Counted from the first letter of the stretch, positions 31,864-41,969 are shown. The stretch is DNA of 64,000 nucleotides from Desulfotignum sp. (GCA_011390635.1 JAABSA010000004.1:62001-126000); one strand, 5' to 3'. Notes: generated by a model not told the origin, from the sequence alone. A program made the numbers and translations.

Positions 31864-32621
31864 TCTCCCTCAGACAGCTTTTTTCTCGCTGTCTGACCCA
31901 GCTCTGAATTTTCCCGGGCATATCGGCTCACCTTTTGCCAGGCTTCTCTGGCCCTGGCGGTCTGGCCTTTGGATTCATATGCCCGGGCCAGGTCTGCGTG
32001 AAGAATGGCATTGTGGGGAAGCCTGCGAAGGGCGTTCGTAAGAAAATCAATGGCCTCATCCACCTGCCGGGATGCAAGATATACCTGGGCCAGTCCATGG
32101 GAGGCAGTAACAAATCCGGGCATAACATCCAGTGCCTGTAGAAAATAAGATTCCGCCAGCTGATAATTTTGTTTCTCAAAATAGACCCGTCCCAGGTTGG
32201 ACAGCGGGAATTGGGGGGTTGGGTATAACAGATCTTGTAGCACTTTTTCAAAAGCCGGTATGGCCAGATCCCATTTTTTTTGGCGCAGATATGCGACCCC
32301 CAGGTTGTTGAGGGCTTCGGTGTAATCAGGCTTTATCGTCAGTGCTGTTTGAAAATATGGTTCTGCCAGGTCATCCCGGTTTTTTCCCATATAGGCCAGC
32401 CCCAGGCTGTTGAGCAGATAAGGGTTACCGGGTATCATTTTGCGGGCCTCCAGGAGCCTGGACAGGGCTGCCGTGTAATCTCCCTGCACCAGTAGGGCCT
32501 CCCCCTGCATTTTAACAGCCTCTGCCAGTCTTGCATCATCCTGTTTCTGACTGGTACTTGAACTGGTGCAGGCTGATATCAAAAAACCGGATAAAAGGAC
32601 CCACATCAGCGTTTGTTTCAT
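31860..32621 (-). CDS. TPR lipoprotein, PilF/PilW-like
   Basis: A 253-residue lipoprotein: the signal has lipobox LISAC (Cys18), and about five tetratricopeptide repeats fill residues 35-235 (for example LLNSLGLAYMGKNRDDLAEPYFQTAL). This is the architecture of PilF/PilW, the pilotin that helps assemble PilQ in the outer membrane. It converges on pilQ with a four-base overlap of the two stops, which strengthens the assignment. AAAGGA precedes the ATG. General TPR lipoproteins look alike, so the pilotin role is inferred. Confidence 0.85.
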   Translation of the reverse strand: MKQTLMWVLLSGFLISACTSSSTSQKQDDARLAEAVKMQGEALLVQGDYTAALSRLLEARKMIPGNPYLLNSLGLAYMGKNRDDLAEPYFQTALTIKPDYTEALNNLGVAYLRQKKWDLAIPAFEKVLQDLLYPTPQFPLSNLGRVYFEKQNYQLAESYFLQALDVMPGFVTASHGLAQVYLASRQVDEAIDFLTNALRRLPHNAILHADLARAYESKGQTARAREAWQKVSRYARENSELGQTARKKLSEGD

Positions 32622-32655
32622 GATTCATCCTTTGACAGGTAATAGTGTTGCATGT

Positions 32656-34155
32656 TTATTCTTTCAGGTGAATATACCGGATCTGCTCATGTTTTAAAAA
32701 GGTGCCGGCAACAGATGTCAACGGATATTGAGAAATAAACAGACGATCGGGTGGCAGCTCTCCATACAGGCCTTCCAAAGTTTTTACCATTTTTTGGTGG
32801 CTGAATGAAGGATTTTTCCAGGTGCTGTAACCCAGAGAGGACAGCACCTGCTGTATCTGGTCCTTCCAGGATACGTCCGGGAAAAAGGATAAAACTTTAA
32901 ATCCCATGTCCTGGATGGTCGTAATTGCTGTGCCGTAAACATTGCCGAAGTTAATAAGCAGATCAACATGCCCGGGCCGTTTCACCCGCCCGAATGTGGC
33001 TGACATGGGAATATCATTGATAAAAAATTCGATTCTTTCTTCAGGAATATACGCAAATGATGGATTGGAAAGAATGTCTGTCATATGGTGCTGTATCACA
33101 GACAAAGAGACTGGTTGTGGTGTGTGCAGCCCGATTTTTTGGATGGCGGATGCGATCTGTTCGGTTTTTAACTGGTGCCAGTGGGATTTTATGGTCTGGA
33201 TCAGCTGCCTGTCCAAAATAGCACCTGTCCAGCCGCCGGGAATGAGCAGGATTTTTTCATCATGATCATGGGTTTCAATCAGCGGGGTTTGCGAAAGGTC
33301 AATCTGAAAATGGGTTTCATCCTCTTTGGAGGGGAAATACATTTTTCCCTGATGGACCAGGGTGCCTTTGAGCAGGGCTGCATATTGCTGCAATTGCTGG
33401 ATCTGGTAAGCGGAAATTTTTGGTATAATCTTTTGGGGTATAGGGCCGGAAGCCTCAGCATGGGTGGGAACAGTGGTCTGTTTTGCCCGGGATGCCGCTG
33501 TTACTCTGCCATGGGCAAGAAACGATGGAAACCAGGGCTGGGACAAAATGGAAGATTCAGGAATTGTCACCTTTGTGTCCTGGTAAATCACATGTATGTT
33601 CGTGATATCAGGATTCAGGCGGTAAAACAGCTGGCGGCCTTCTGATGTAACACCGCCTCCTTTTTGTAAAAATGCCTTGTCCAGAAGATCTGACACCGTG
33701 TCATTTGGCTGGATGATATGTTCCCGTATATGCGGTGTCAGATCAAGGGGCTCAGAAATGTCTGAAAACTGCACCACAGGTACTTCCACCATGCCTTTAT
33801 CATCAAGTCTGTATGCCTGTCTGTTTACCTTTTGCAACGGTATGAGGATTTGAATTCCAGGGGATATGGTATCAATGTTGTGGATCTGGGGGTTGATTTC
33901 TTTGAATATAGCTATAAAAAGGGGAAAATTTTGTTCAGAAATTTCACCTTTCTGCCTGAAAATTTTATAGAGCCAGTCATCTTTTTTGACGATATAGGGT
34001 TCACACAGGATATCCTGGTCCTGATAGGTGAAGATGGAATAATGCTTGTAGGAGGTTTTCACCCCGCTGGCAGCCGGACTGTCAAGGTGGCATGTTAGCA
34101 TCATGCAGACACAGGCCAGGACCGCCAGATTTTTAAAGCCGTGAAAGTCCATCAT
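32656..34155 (-). CDS. Secreted protein with two divergent LysM-like domains, unknown function
   Basis: A 499-residue protein with a signal peptide (about 1-30). Two LysM-like segments, about 53-108 (PYIVKKDDWLYKIFRQKG, then INPQIHNIDTISPGIQILIP) and 145-205 (HIIQPNDTVSDLLDKAF, then LNPDITNIHVIYQDTKVTIP), suggest glycan binding. The remaining 290 residues form an alpha/beta region that I do not recognise, with ILLIPGGWTG and VDLLINFGNVYG. The ATG overlaps the thrC stop (ATGA). It lies next to a PilF-like gene and pilQ, so a wall-anchoring role for the secretin, like TsaP, is conceivable but unproven. Confidence 0.65.
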   Translation of the reverse strand: MMDFHGFKNLAVLACVCMMLTCHLDSPAASGVKTSYKHYSIFTYQDQDILCEPYIVKKDDWLYKIFRQKGEISEQNFPLFIAIFKEINPQIHNIDTISPGIQILIPLQKVNRQAYRLDDKGMVEVPVVQFSDISEPLDLTPHIREHIIQPNDTVSDLLDKAFLQKGGGVTSEGRQLFYRLNPDITNIHVIYQDTKVTIPESSILSQPWFPSFLAHGRVTAASRAKQTTVPTHAEASGPIPQKIIPKISAYQIQQLQQYAALLKGTLVHQGKMYFPSKEDETHFQIDLSQTPLIETHDHDEKILLIPGGWTGAILDRQLIQTIKSHWHQLKTEQIASAIQKIGLHTPQPVSLSVIQHHMTDILSNPSFAYIPEERIEFFINDIPMSATFGRVKRPGHVDLLINFGNVYGTAITTIQDMGFKVLSFFPDVSWKDQIQQVLSSLGYSTWKNPSFSHQKMVKTLEGLYGELPPDRLFISQYPLTSVAGTFLKHEQIRYIHLKE

Positions 34156-35660
34156 TCTGAAGAGGCGGTCAGGTGCATTTTTTTGGCAATTTTTCCAGAT
34201 ATTTCCTGGATGAATTGGTCAAGTTCAGATTTTGTCAACCGCTTTTCCTGGGATGGTGACAGAGCTGGATTATCAGATGTGATCAGTTCCGGCAGATTAA
34301 TTCGGTCAGGATCAGGTACGATGTGATACGGGGCAGGGATCTGGTTTTTAAAATACAGGTCCTGGAATTCAGAAAATTTAATGGCATGGGCGGTGGCATC
34401 CAGTACAGCAGTTTCATTGGAGGAAACCAGACCCATGGCCCTGGCCGTTACAAGACCGGCCAGGCATTCTCCTCCCTGGGTGCATGCGATGTGACCATTC
34501 TGGTTGGCGGTGAGCTGCCAGTCCATAATGGCCTGTTCCGTCACCTGGACAAAAAAGACATTGTCCTGTCCGGATTCCCGGTTGTATTCTTTTGCCAGGA
34601 CAACCACCCGGGGCATTGACACCGGATTGCCAATCATGGCAGCCTGGGCCACACTGGGTTTCGTATCCACCGGCGTAAATACCCGCTTTGCTTCAACCGG
34701 CTCCAGATAGTATTGATACACTGGATCTGCATGTTCTGACTGCACCCCGATGATTTTGGGAAGCTGGTCTATAATACCGGCCTTGAAAAATTTTAAAAAA
34801 CCATTCATGATCGCAGAAATGTTGCCGGCATTGCCAATGGGAACCACCACCACTTTATGGGCCATGTCCCAGTCAAAATCCTGGGCGATTTCATAGGAAT
34901 ACGATTCCTGACCCAGAATCCGCCAGGCATTTTTGGAATTGAGCAGTGCCACAGGATAGTTGCTGGACAGATGTTCCACAATTTTCATGCAGTCATCGAA
35001 CACACCCGGTATTTCAAATACCCTGGCACCGCTGCCCAAAGGCTGGGACAACTGCTGGACGGTGACTTTCTTGTGGGGCAGAAGAACCGCCGACCTGATC
35101 AGAGGACCCAGGTATGAGGCGTACAATGCGGCTGCTGCTGAGGTATCTCCGGTGGATGCGCACACCGCAATTATATCGGAGACAAGGTTTTGGTCAATAA
35201 GGTATTTGATGCTGGAAAAAGCTGATGCCATACCCCGGTCTTTGAATGAAGCGCTGGGGTTCTGGCCGTCGTTTTTAAAAAAGAAGTCAAGTCCGACCTT
35301 TTCCTTGAGAAATTGTGATGCCGCCACCACCGGGGTATGTCCCTCTCCAAGGTAAACAATGGATTCCAGAGGAATGACCGGGCCGATGAATTCATGGTAC
35401 CTGTAAATGCCCTTCAGCGCGGGTATTTTTAACATCCTGCGGTAATCAAAGATTTGCTGCCATGTTGATCCCTCAATCTTGTGAAGGTCTGCCTGGTTCC
35501 GGTTATGGAGCATCAGGACCGCATTACACTCGGGGCAGACATACAGCAGTTTTTCCACTGGATACTCGGCATCGCAGCCCAGACATCGGTAAAAGAGTTC
35601 TCCTTTGGGTTGGGGAATCAGATGGGGCCGGATATGCTCCGGAAACAGATCATTTTTCAT
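34152..35660 (-). CDS. thrC: Threonine synthase
   Basis: A 502-residue PLP enzyme that converts O-phospho-homoserine to threonine. The N-terminus has a rubredoxin-like CxxC pair ([20 protein letters not shown]), then [10 protein letters not shown], the PLP lysine in SASFKDRG (near 140) and [12 protein letters not shown] for phosphate binding. I use the ATG at 35660. A TTG six bases earlier is nearer to the GGAGG-like site, and either fits. It overlaps serS by about 11 bases, so the two are coupled. The zinc-binding-type N-terminal ribbon is found in several bacterial and archaeal ThrC proteins. Confidence 0.93.
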   Translation of the reverse strand: MKNDLFPEHIRPHLIPQPKGELFYRCLGCDAEYPVEKLLYVCPECNAVLMLHNRNQADLHKIEGSTWQQIFDYRRMLKIPALKGIYRYHEFIGPVIPLESIVYLGEGHTPVVAASQFLKEKVGLDFFFKNDGQNPSASFKDRGMASAFSSIKYLIDQNLVSDIIAVCASTGDTSAAAALYASYLGPLIRSAVLLPHKKVTVQQLSQPLGSGARVFEIPGVFDDCMKIVEHLSSNYPVALLNSKNAWRILGQESYSYEIAQDFDWDMAHKVVVVPIGNAGNISAIMNGFLKFFKAGIIDQLPKIIGVQSEHADPVYQYYLEPVEAKRVFTPVDTKPSVAQAAMIGNPVSMPRVVVLAKEYNRESGQDNVFFVQVTEQAIMDWQLTANQNGHIACTQGGECLAGLVTARAMGLVSSNETAVLDATAHAIKFSEFQDLYFKNQIPAPYHIVPDPDRINLPELITSDNPALSPSQEKRLTKSELDQFIQEISGKIAKKMHLTASSE

Positions 35661-36930
35661 TTTCAATTATTTTCTGACCTCCCATATATGGTACCAGGAC
35701 ATCGGGTATCTTGACCGTTCCATCCGGTTGCTGATAGTTTTCAAGGATTGCGGCAAAGGTTCGTCCCACGGCAAGGCCTGATCCATTCAAGGTATGGCAG
35801 AATTCCGGTTTTTTTGCGTTTTCCCGCTTAAAGCGGATATTGGCACGTCGGGCCTGGAAGTCGAGGCAGTTGCTGCAAGAGGAAATTTCCCTGTACTTGT
35901 CCTGTCCCGGCATCCATACTTCTATGTCATAGGTCTTGGTGGCGGAAAATCCCAAGTCTCCGGTGCACAGGGTAAGCACCTGATAGGGCAGTTCCAGGCG
36001 CTGGAGTATGGTTTCCGCATTGGCCAGAAGGGATTCCAGTTCATCAAAGGAGGATTCCGGTGTGGTGATTTTTACCATTTCCACCTTGTTGAACTGGTGC
36101 TGCCGGATCAGTCCTTTGGTATCCCGGCCGTAAGAGCCGGCTTCAGATCTGAAACACGGGGTAAAGGCCGTAAATTTAAAGGGCATATCTTCCTCTTGCA
36201 GTATTTCGCCGGCATAAATATTGGTCACCGGTACTTCTGAAGTGGGAATCAGATAATAATCCCAGCCTTCCAGCTTGAACAGATCCGCTTCAAATTTGGG
36301 CAGCTGGCCTGTGCCAGTCATGGTGGCCCTGTTAACGATGAAGGGGGGAAGTGTTTCCTTGTATCCATGCTCTTTGGTGTGGATGTCCAGCATGAAATTG
36401 ATCAAAGCCCTTTCCAGTCTGGCACCTGATCCCATGTACAAAGGAAAACGGGCGCCTGCCAGTTTGGTGGCCCGGGCAAGATCCAGAATGCCCAAAGCGT
36501 CTCCGATATCAGCATGGTCCTGGACAGGAAAATCAAAGACACGGGGGGAGCCGTGGGTTTTCTCTAAACGGTTCTGGGAATCATCTTTTCCTTTGGGTAC
36601 ATCATCATGGGGGAGGTTGGGCAGGGTGATCAAAAAGGTGTGGATGGCACTTTCTGTTTCAACAAGGTCTTTGTCCAGCATTTTTATGCTTTCAGAAACA
36701 GACCGCATTCTGTCAATGCTTTGTTTGGCATCTTTACCGGACCTTTTCATTTTGGCAATGTCATCGGAAACTACATTGCGCTGATGCCGTAACGCTTCGA
36801 TTTCCAGCAGCAGTGTTTTTCTTTTTTCCTCATTTTCCAAAAGCAGTGAGAAATCAATTTCTGTGCCGCGTTTTTCCATTCCTTTCTGAACGGTTGTCAG
36901 GTTATGTATAATATATTTTACATCCAGCAT
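35650..36930 (-). CDS. serS: Seryl-tRNA synthetase
   Basis: The 426-residue class II synthetase charges tRNA-Ser with serine. It has the N-terminal coiled-coil arm (about 25-105) that binds the long variable arm of the tRNA. Motif 2 is near [21 protein letters not shown], and motif 3 is in [18 protein letters not shown]. The length is normal and it begins [11 protein letters not shown]. It is the first gene of serS-thrC-LysM-like-pilF-like on the minus strand. Confidence 0.97.
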   Translation of the reverse strand: MLDVKYIIHNLTTVQKGMEKRGTEIDFSLLLENEEKRKTLLLEIEALRHQRNVVSDDIAKMKRSGKDAKQSIDRMRSVSESIKMLDKDLVETESAIHTFLITLPNLPHDDVPKGKDDSQNRLEKTHGSPRVFDFPVQDHADIGDALGILDLARATKLAGARFPLYMGSGARLERALINFMLDIHTKEHGYKETLPPFIVNRATMTGTGQLPKFEADLFKLEGWDYYLIPTSEVPVTNIYAGEILQEEDMPFKFTAFTPCFRSEAGSYGRDTKGLIRQHQFNKVEMVKITTPESSFDELESLLANAETILQRLELPYQVLTLCTGDLGFSATKTYDIEVWMPGQDKYREISSCSNCLDFQARRANIRFKRENAKKPEFCHTLNGSGLAVGRTFAAILENYQQPDGTVKIPDVLVPYMGGQKIIENEK

Positions 36931-37041
36931 TGTTATACCTGTTTTTGCCTGGTTGGGGTTTGATAAACCTGTAATTTACATGTCTTTTATTATTGTAACC
37001 AAATAGCATGGGCCTTATGAACAGTCAATGATTATTGCAGG

Positions 37042-37067
37042 TTGACAATGTGTCACTTGTGTATAAT
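37042..37067 (+). promoter_or_regulatory. Promoter-like hexamers with a 14-base spacer and a TGACA dyad
   Basis: TTGACA (37042-37047) and TATAAT (37062-37067) are both perfect but only 14 bases apart; TAATAT (37064-37069) gives 16. TGACA-atg-TGTCA (37043-37055) overlaps the -35. Such a short spacer usually needs an activator or is regulated. Confidence 0.4.
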
Positions 37068-37102
37068 ATTTTGGTAAATTTTTTTTGTAACCATAGGGAA
37101 AA

Positions 37103-37696
37103 ATGATTATGGAAGAGGTGAAAGATACGAAAACCAGCATTCTGGCGCAGGTGGCCCGGCGGATGGATGCCTTTGAAAAACAAGAGCGGGAAACCAAATA
37201 CTACAAAATTGAGACCAAGGTATTTGAGTTTGCCAATTTCATGGAAGCCCAGGTGTCGTTCATGCACACCGGCGGCAATACAGAAATACCCATGGAAAGT
37301 ATCATACGAAAAGCACTTCAAATTGAAAAGACCATTGTCCTGCCGGTGTTTACAGATGTAAAAAATGCGTTTCATCTTTGTAAAATCAGTGACTATGACA
37401 AAGATCTGGTGCTGAATGCCAGTGACGTGCTGGAGCCGAATCCTGAAAAATGCAAAAAAGTTTCTCTGGATGAGATCGACATCGCCTTTATTCCAGGACT
37501 GGCTTTTGATGACAAAGGGGGGCGCATTGGATTCGGAAACAACTATTATACGAAATTTATCACAAAGTTGCCCGAAACCTGCCGCAAGGTTTCCCTCGCG
37601 TTTGAAGAACAGATCGTTGACCAGATCCAGATGGATTCCAGAAAACATACTGTGGATATTATCATTACGGATAAACGGGTCATCTATAAAATCTAA
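37103..37696 (+). CDS. 5-formyltetrahydrofolate cyclo-ligase family protein
   Basis: A 197-residue enzyme of the 5-FCL/MTHFS family, which converts 5-formyl-THF to 5,10-methenyl-THF with ATP. The signature is PGLAFDDKGGRIGFGNNYYTKF (about 133-154), near the C-terminal ITDKRVI motif. In the usual family text this reads FDxxGxRLGYGxGYYD, so the final Asp is replaced by Thr. AGGGA sits three bases from ATG 37103 and nine from ATG 37109; the start is therefore 37103 or 37109. It is alone on its strand, separated from the pcm gene by 213 to 225 bases. Confidence 0.88.
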   Translation: MIMEEVKDTKTSILAQVARRMDAFEKQERETKYYKIETKVFEFANFMEAQVSFMHTGGNTEIPMESIIRKALQIEKTIVLPVFTDVKNAFHLCKISDYDKDLVLNASDVLEPNPEKCKKVSLDEIDIAFIPGLAFDDKGGRIGFGNNYYTKFITKLPETCRKVSLAFEEQIVDQIQMDSRKHTVDIIITDKRVIYKI

Positions 37697-37723
37697 CGCA
37701 AGAAACCCGTAACCCAAAAGTCC

Positions 37724-37760
37724 CTCCTCATTTTCTTTTTTTTTGACAGGAAATGAGGAG
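37724..37760. repeat. Perfect 10-bp inverted repeat behind the cyclo-ligase gene
   Basis: CTCCTCATTT (37724-37733) and AAATGAGGAG (37751-37760) frame a T-rich 17-base loop. The T-run is in the loop rather than after the stem, so this is not a standard terminator. Confidence 0.45.
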
Positions 37761-37921
37761 TAAACACCAAAATCGTTGTTCCGTTCACAGGAAACCTCCA
37801 GGGGCGGGCCTTTGGCCAAGACACTGCAGGGGACGATCATAAACCGGCCCACCTAAGGCAAATATCCAGATACAACGGTATCTGCTTGACGGAACCCGGA
37901 CATGCTGGTATGAAGGGTTTC

Positions 37922-38578
37922 ATGAATGACGAACCCAAAAAATTTGCCCGGTGGCGCAAGGATATGGTGGACCGCCAGATTATTGCCAGGGGGGTGACCG
38001 ATCCTTTGGTGATCAGGGCCATGACTGAGGTGCCCCGGCATCTGTTTGTGAGCGAGGCCCTTGTGGATAGTGCGTATGGGGATTTTCCCCTTCCCATTGG
38101 CGAGGGCCAGACCATTTCCCAGCCCTATATTATTGCAGAAATGACCCAGAGTCTGGAACTTAAAGGGTCTGAGCGGGTTCTGGAGATCGGTACCGGGTCC
38201 GGATACCAGGCCGCCATTCTGGCACATATGGTGTACCGGGTGTATACCATCGAACGGAATCACTCCCTTTTTTTACAGACCAGGCAGTTGTTTGACCGGC
38301 TCAGGATTCACAATGTCGTGACCCGGTATTCCGACGGCACCCAGGGCTGGAAGGAAGAAAGTCCCTTTGATGCCATCATTGTAACGGCCGGAGGAAACAA
38401 AATTCCCTCACCCCTGGTGGACCAGCTGGCCCCGGGCGGGCGACTGGTCCTGCCGGTGGGCGGACATTTTTCCCAGGAACTGATCAAGCTCACCAGAACC
38501 GACACCGGCATCAAGCAGGAAAATCTTGGGGGATGCCGTTTTGTCAAGCTCATCGGTCAGCACGGGTGGAATGAATAA
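37922..38578 (+). CDS. pcm: Protein-L-isoaspartate O-methyltransferase
   Basis: A 218-residue SAM-dependent enzyme that methylates isoaspartyl residues so that damaged proteins can be repaired. The SAM motif I is [16 protein letters not shown], preceded by the [15 protein letters not shown] signature, with [11 protein letters not shown] later. ATG 37922 has AAGGG four bases ahead; ATG 37910 in the same frame is an alternative. It is coupled to the DUF368 gene, whose start lies inside its last codons. Confidence 0.93.
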   Translation: MNDEPKKFARWRKDMVDRQIIARGVTDPLVIRAMTEVPRHLFVSEALVDSAYGDFPLPIGEGQTISQPYIIAEMTQSLELKGSERVLEIGTGSGYQAAILAHMVYRVYTIERNHSLFLQTRQLFDRLRIHNVVTRYSDGTQGWKEESPFDAIIVTAGGNKIPSPLVDQLAPGGRLVLPVGGHFSQELIKLTRTDTGIKQENLGGCRFVKLIGQHGWNE

Positions 38579-39698
38579 GAGCCGATCCATGCCGGTTTTG
38601 GTGAATGAGCTGCTCATGGGATTCTGCCTGGGAGCGGCCAATATTATTCCAGGGGTTTCCGGTGGTACTTTTTTGTTGATTTTCAATATTTACGGACGGG
38701 TTTTCGGCATTTTAAACCGTATCAACAAATCCTGCTTTTTCCGGGCCGCAGGCCTGGGCGGGCGGTTTTTGAAACACCTGGGACAAAAGGGCACCACCCG
38801 GGCCGTTACCGGTTTTCTGGTGGAAAATGATTTTTTGTTCCTGTTCAAACTGCTGACAGGGGCCGCCATCGCCATCCTGGGACTTTCTACTTTGATGACC
38901 CACCTGTTGACCCATTATTTTTCTTTGACCTATGCGCTTTTTTTCGGCCTGATTCTGGTATCTGTCATGATACCTGTAAAACTGTTCCGGCAGGTCCGGG
39001 CCTATCTGCTGCTTTTTGTGCTTCTGGGGGCGGGCATCACCGTGATGGTATATCTCCAGGTCAACCCCTATGACAAGATGAAACACAAATCCGCCCTTTA
39101 CCAGGTGCAGTATGAAAACCAAATTACCGGGCAGGAGGGGGAGACGGGTAATGAAACCAAACCGCATGGGCTGCCGGCACCTGGTGCACAATACCTGTAT
39201 GCGGCTTTTTGCGGGGCGGTATCCATTTCCGCCATGGTGCTGCCCGGCATCAGCGGATCTTTGGTGTTGATCCTTATGGGGGCCTATTATGACGTGCTTT
39301 CCGCCATATCTGCCCTGCCATATTTTGATATGGATGCCGTGGTGTATCTGGGATGTTTCAGCCTGGGGATTGTCCTTGGCGGACTGGTGTTCGCCCGGCT
39401 GGTGAACTATGTTTTCAAACGGTACTATGATGCCACCATGGCGGTTTTGCTGGGGTTGATGGTGGGATCTTTGTGGGCCTTGTGGCCCTTTAAGCAGGCG
39501 GCGGTACTGGACCGGCATTTTGTAAAAGAGAACGGGAGTGTCATCATGCTTGAAAATGTCCGGGTGTACACCAATGTCAATGTACTGCCGCCGGTTGATG
39601 TGCAGCTGCTGTGGGCCTTTGCCCTGTTTGTTTTGGGATGCGGCATCATGTATGGATTTTTGCGCTCCCGGGACGTTGCGCCCTCTTCATCTACCTGA
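38571..39698 (+). CDS. DUF368 membrane protein, PopT-type undecaprenyl-phosphate translocase family
   Basis: A 375-residue polytopic protein with roughly 8-9 membrane segments. The family signatures [13 protein letters not shown] (about 21-33) and [12 protein letters not shown] near 240 are clear. DUF368 proteins have recently been shown to recycle undecaprenyl phosphate across the inner membrane, so this is probably a lipid-carrier translocase for wall and polysaccharide synthesis. A periplasmic or cytoplasmic loop at about 180-220 is polar and insertion-like. The ATG at 38571 overlaps the pcm stop by eight bases. Confidence 0.88.
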   Translation: MNKSRSMPVLVNELLMGFCLGAANIIPGVSGGTFLLIFNIYGRVFGILNRINKSCFFRAAGLGGRFLKHLGQKGTTRAVTGFLVENDFLFLFKLLTGAAIAILGLSTLMTHLLTHYFSLTYALFFGLILVSVMIPVKLFRQVRAYLLLFVLLGAGITVMVYLQVNPYDKMKHKSALYQVQYENQITGQEGETGNETKPHGLPAPGAQYLYAAFCGAVSISAMVLPGISGSLVLILMGAYYDVLSAISALPYFDMDAVVYLGCFSLGIVLGGLVFARLVNYVFKRYYDATMAVLLGLMVGSLWALWPFKQAAVLDRHFVKENGSVIMLENVRVYTNVNVLPPVDVQLLWAFALFVLGCGIMYGFLRSRDVAPSSST

Positions 39699-39724
39699 GA
39701 AAAGTTCCGGTTTTTTTTGGGCGG

Positions 39725-40648
39725 TCAACAAGCCTCCGGGGTGAATGCCACCACCTGATCAATGCTGGCAGCATCGGCAAAGAGCATGACAAGCCGATCA
39801 ACACCTAAAGCGATGCCGGCACATTCAGGCAGGGCATCCAGTTGCGAAAGAAAGGCTTCCGGCAGGGGCAGCGCCTGCCGGCCCTGACTGGTCCGGATTT
39901 GATTTTCCTTCTCAAACCGCCGGCGCTGGGTCCGTGCATCGGTTAATTCAGAAAATCCGTTGGCCAGTTCAATACCGGCCATGTAAAATTCGCAACGCTG
40001 GGCCAGGGACGGATCTGTCGGATGCAGCGCTGCCAAACTGGCCAAAGAGACGGGGTAATCCATGAGAAACAACGGCCGCTCAGTGCCCAGGCAGGGTTCC
40101 ACGTCAAACCCCATGGTTTCATTGAAGCTGCCGTCTGCCAGGGCCTGGTCACAGGATTTCTGTGCAAAGGCCTCAAATGCCTTGTGCACTGTCATACGGT
40201 CAAAAGGCTGTGCCAGATCCAGGGTCATTCCCTGATAGGACAGGCGTTCATCCATGCCCAGTCCCCGGGCAACATACCGGACCAGTGCCTGACACTGGTC
40301 CATGAGATCAAAGTAGGTATGGCCTGTCCCATACCATTCCAGCAGGGTAAGTTCAGGCAGATGCAGATCTCCCCTTTCATTTTTGCGAAAACATCTGCAG
40401 ATTTGAAATATTTTTGGATATCCTCTGACCAGCAGCTGCTTCATATAGAGCTCCGGGGATGCCATGAGAAATTGGTTTTCAGCGAATACCGGATCAATAT
40501 GGGCTTCGGGAATGATAGCAGGGCTTCTGACAGGGGTTTCCACTTCCAGATAAAGGCGCTGGTGGAAAAAATTCCGGATGAGCCGGATCACACGGTACCG
40601 GGTTTCAAGGTATGGACTGCGGTGATTAAGGGGCAGGGCCTGGGCCAT
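39725..40648 (-). CDS. epmA: EF-P beta-lysylation protein EpmA (GenX/PoxA)
   Basis: A 307-residue stand-alone class II lysyl-tRNA synthetase-like core. Motif 2 reads FRKNERGDLHLPELTLLEWY near 105-125 and motif 3 GIALGVDRLVML near 280-292; the N-terminal anticodon-binding domain of LysRS is missing. EpmA attaches (R)-beta-lysine to elongation factor P. EpmB (the 2,3-aminomutase) and efp are not in the window. Its ATG follows the stop of the deacetylase-like gene without a gap, so it is translated after it. The identity is by motif and length; a housekeeping lysyl-tRNA synthetase is excluded by size. Confidence 0.93.
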   Translation of the reverse strand: MAQALPLNHRSPYLETRYRVIRLIRNFFHQRLYLEVETPVRSPAIIPEAHIDPVFAENQFLMASPELYMKQLLVRGYPKIFQICRCFRKNERGDLHLPELTLLEWYGTGHTYFDLMDQCQALVRYVARGLGMDERLSYQGMTLDLAQPFDRMTVHKAFEAFAQKSCDQALADGSFNETMGFDVEPCLGTERPLFLMDYPVSLASLAALHPTDPSLAQRCEFYMAGIELANGFSELTDARTQRRRFEKENQIRTSQGRQALPLPEAFLSQLDALPECAGIALGVDRLVMLFADAASIDQVVAFTPEAC

Positions 40649-41959
40649 CTATTTCACATGATAGGAATCTTTGGGCCGGTCCATTAGATAAATGCGGTCA
40701 TATTTGCCGCCTGGTGCGGTTTCATAAAATTCATATCCTTTTTCAATGCAGTTTTTGCAGGCATTGATGGGAATATGCACCCCCAGGATGTGCAGGCCCG
40801 GCATGGCCCTGGAATCAATTTCAAAGCTGCCGCCGCAATCGGCACATATCCTGACCCTTTCCTTTTGCCGTTCAAATATATTGTCTGTGTCATAATAGAT
40901 TTCTTTGTGCCGCACCTGCAGTTCACCCGGCGTGCCGGCGGCCTCCCGCAGCTGATGCCGCTGTGCCCAGAAACTGTTGATCTGGTCAATGGTTTTTTTG
41001 ATTTTGTCGGTGATGCTCACAGACTGTTTGAGCTTTTCTGGGTTGTAATCAGGTTCCACCACACCGCTGTAGTCAACACCGGCCATGGCCAGAATGATAC
41101 CCAGGTTGACATAGGGCAGGGCCCCCTCAATGGCATATCCGCCTTCCAGAACGGCAATGTCCGGTTTCAGCAGCGTGGTCAGCTGGGCATATCCCTGGGC
41201 ACAGAAATTCATATTGGTCAAGGGGTCTGTATAATGGTTGTCCTGACCGGCGGAATTGATCACCAGATCGGGTTTGAATTCATCCAACACCGGCAGCACA
41301 CAATTGTTGATCACATACAGATATCCTTCGGTGGAGGTGCCCGGCGGCAAAGGGATGTTCAGATTGGAGCCCTTGGCATTGGGTCCTCCCAGTTCACCGG
41401 GAAATCCGGTTCCCGGGAACATGGTGCGACCGTCCTGGTGCATGGAGATAAAGAGCACATCCGGATCATGCCAGAAAATATTATCAGTGCCGTCCCCGTG
41501 GTGGCAGTCGGTATCTATGATGGCGATGCGTTTGACACCGTAACGGGTGCGGATATATTCCACCATGATGGCTTCAATGTTGATGTGACAAAACCCCCTG
41601 CCCCCGTGGGAAACCCGCATGGAATGGTGCCCCGGCGGCCGGACCAGGGCAAATCCGTTCTTGACTTCCTTGCCCATGACCGCATCGGCAATGACCTTGG
41701 CGCCGCCGGCACTTATGAGATGAGATTCGGTGGTGATGGACGCTTCGTCCGGTACACAGAACTGTGCGCGCTGGATGTCTTTGGCGGTTGCCAGTACCGG
41801 TTTGTACTCAATAATACCCGGGATATCAAACACCCCTTCTTCCGTAACCTGGTCCTGGGTATACAGCAACCGTTCTTCACGTTCCGGATGGGTGGGATCA
41901 ATGGCCCAGTCAAAGGCGGGAAAAAATACCAGTCCTGTCTTATGTATTGCTTTTAACAT
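40649..41959 (-). CDS. Histone deacetylase-family protein with C-terminal zinc ribbon
   Basis: A 436-residue member of the HDAC/AcuC/APAH superfamily of zinc deacylases. RPPGHHSM (near 112-119), DTDCHHGDGT (near 148-157), the GQDNHYTDP segment carrying the second zinc aspartate, and LEGGY carrying the catalytic Tyr are all present. After residue 350 there is an extra tail with CADCGG and CKNCIEKGYEFYE, a probable zinc ribbon not typical of the family. AAGGGGAA fixes the ATG at 41959; the longer reading has no ribosome site. It sits between a hydantoinase A-like gene and epmA. The substrate, an acyl-lysine or a polyamine, is unknown. Confidence 0.9.
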   Translation of the reverse strand: MLKAIHKTGLVFFPAFDWAIDPTHPEREERLLYTQDQVTEEGVFDIPGIIEYKPVLATAKDIQRAQFCVPDEASITTESHLISAGGAKVIADAVMGKEVKNGFALVRPPGHHSMRVSHGGRGFCHINIEAIMVEYIRTRYGVKRIAIIDTDCHHGDGTDNIFWHDPDVLFISMHQDGRTMFPGTGFPGELGGPNAKGSNLNIPLPPGTSTEGYLYVINNCVLPVLDEFKPDLVINSAGQDNHYTDPLTNMNFCAQGYAQLTTLLKPDIAVLEGGYAIEGALPYVNLGIILAMAGVDYSGVVEPDYNPEKLKQSVSITDKIKKTIDQINSFWAQRHQLREAAGTPGELQVRHKEIYYDTDNIFERQKERVRICADCGGSFEIDSRAMPGLHILGVHIPINACKNCIEKGYEFYETAPGGKYDRIYLMDRPKDSYHVK

Positions 41960-41969
41960 GATTTCCCCT

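Noticed and set aside
37811-37825. TGGCCAAGACACTGC, a GG-N10-GC arrangement upstream of pcm
   Set aside because: It keeps the sigma54 spacing but departs from the consensus at several -24/-12 bases, and nothing else in this region suggests sigma54 control.
37025-37852. A 275-codon minus-strand reading frame opposite the cyclo-ligase gene
   Set aside because: It is the antisense shadow of the 5-formyl-THF cyclo-ligase gene, with no ribosome site and an unnatural composition.
40775-41956. A 393-codon plus-strand reading frame opposite the deacetylase-like gene
   Set aside because: Antisense shadow of a gene with complete catalytic motifs.
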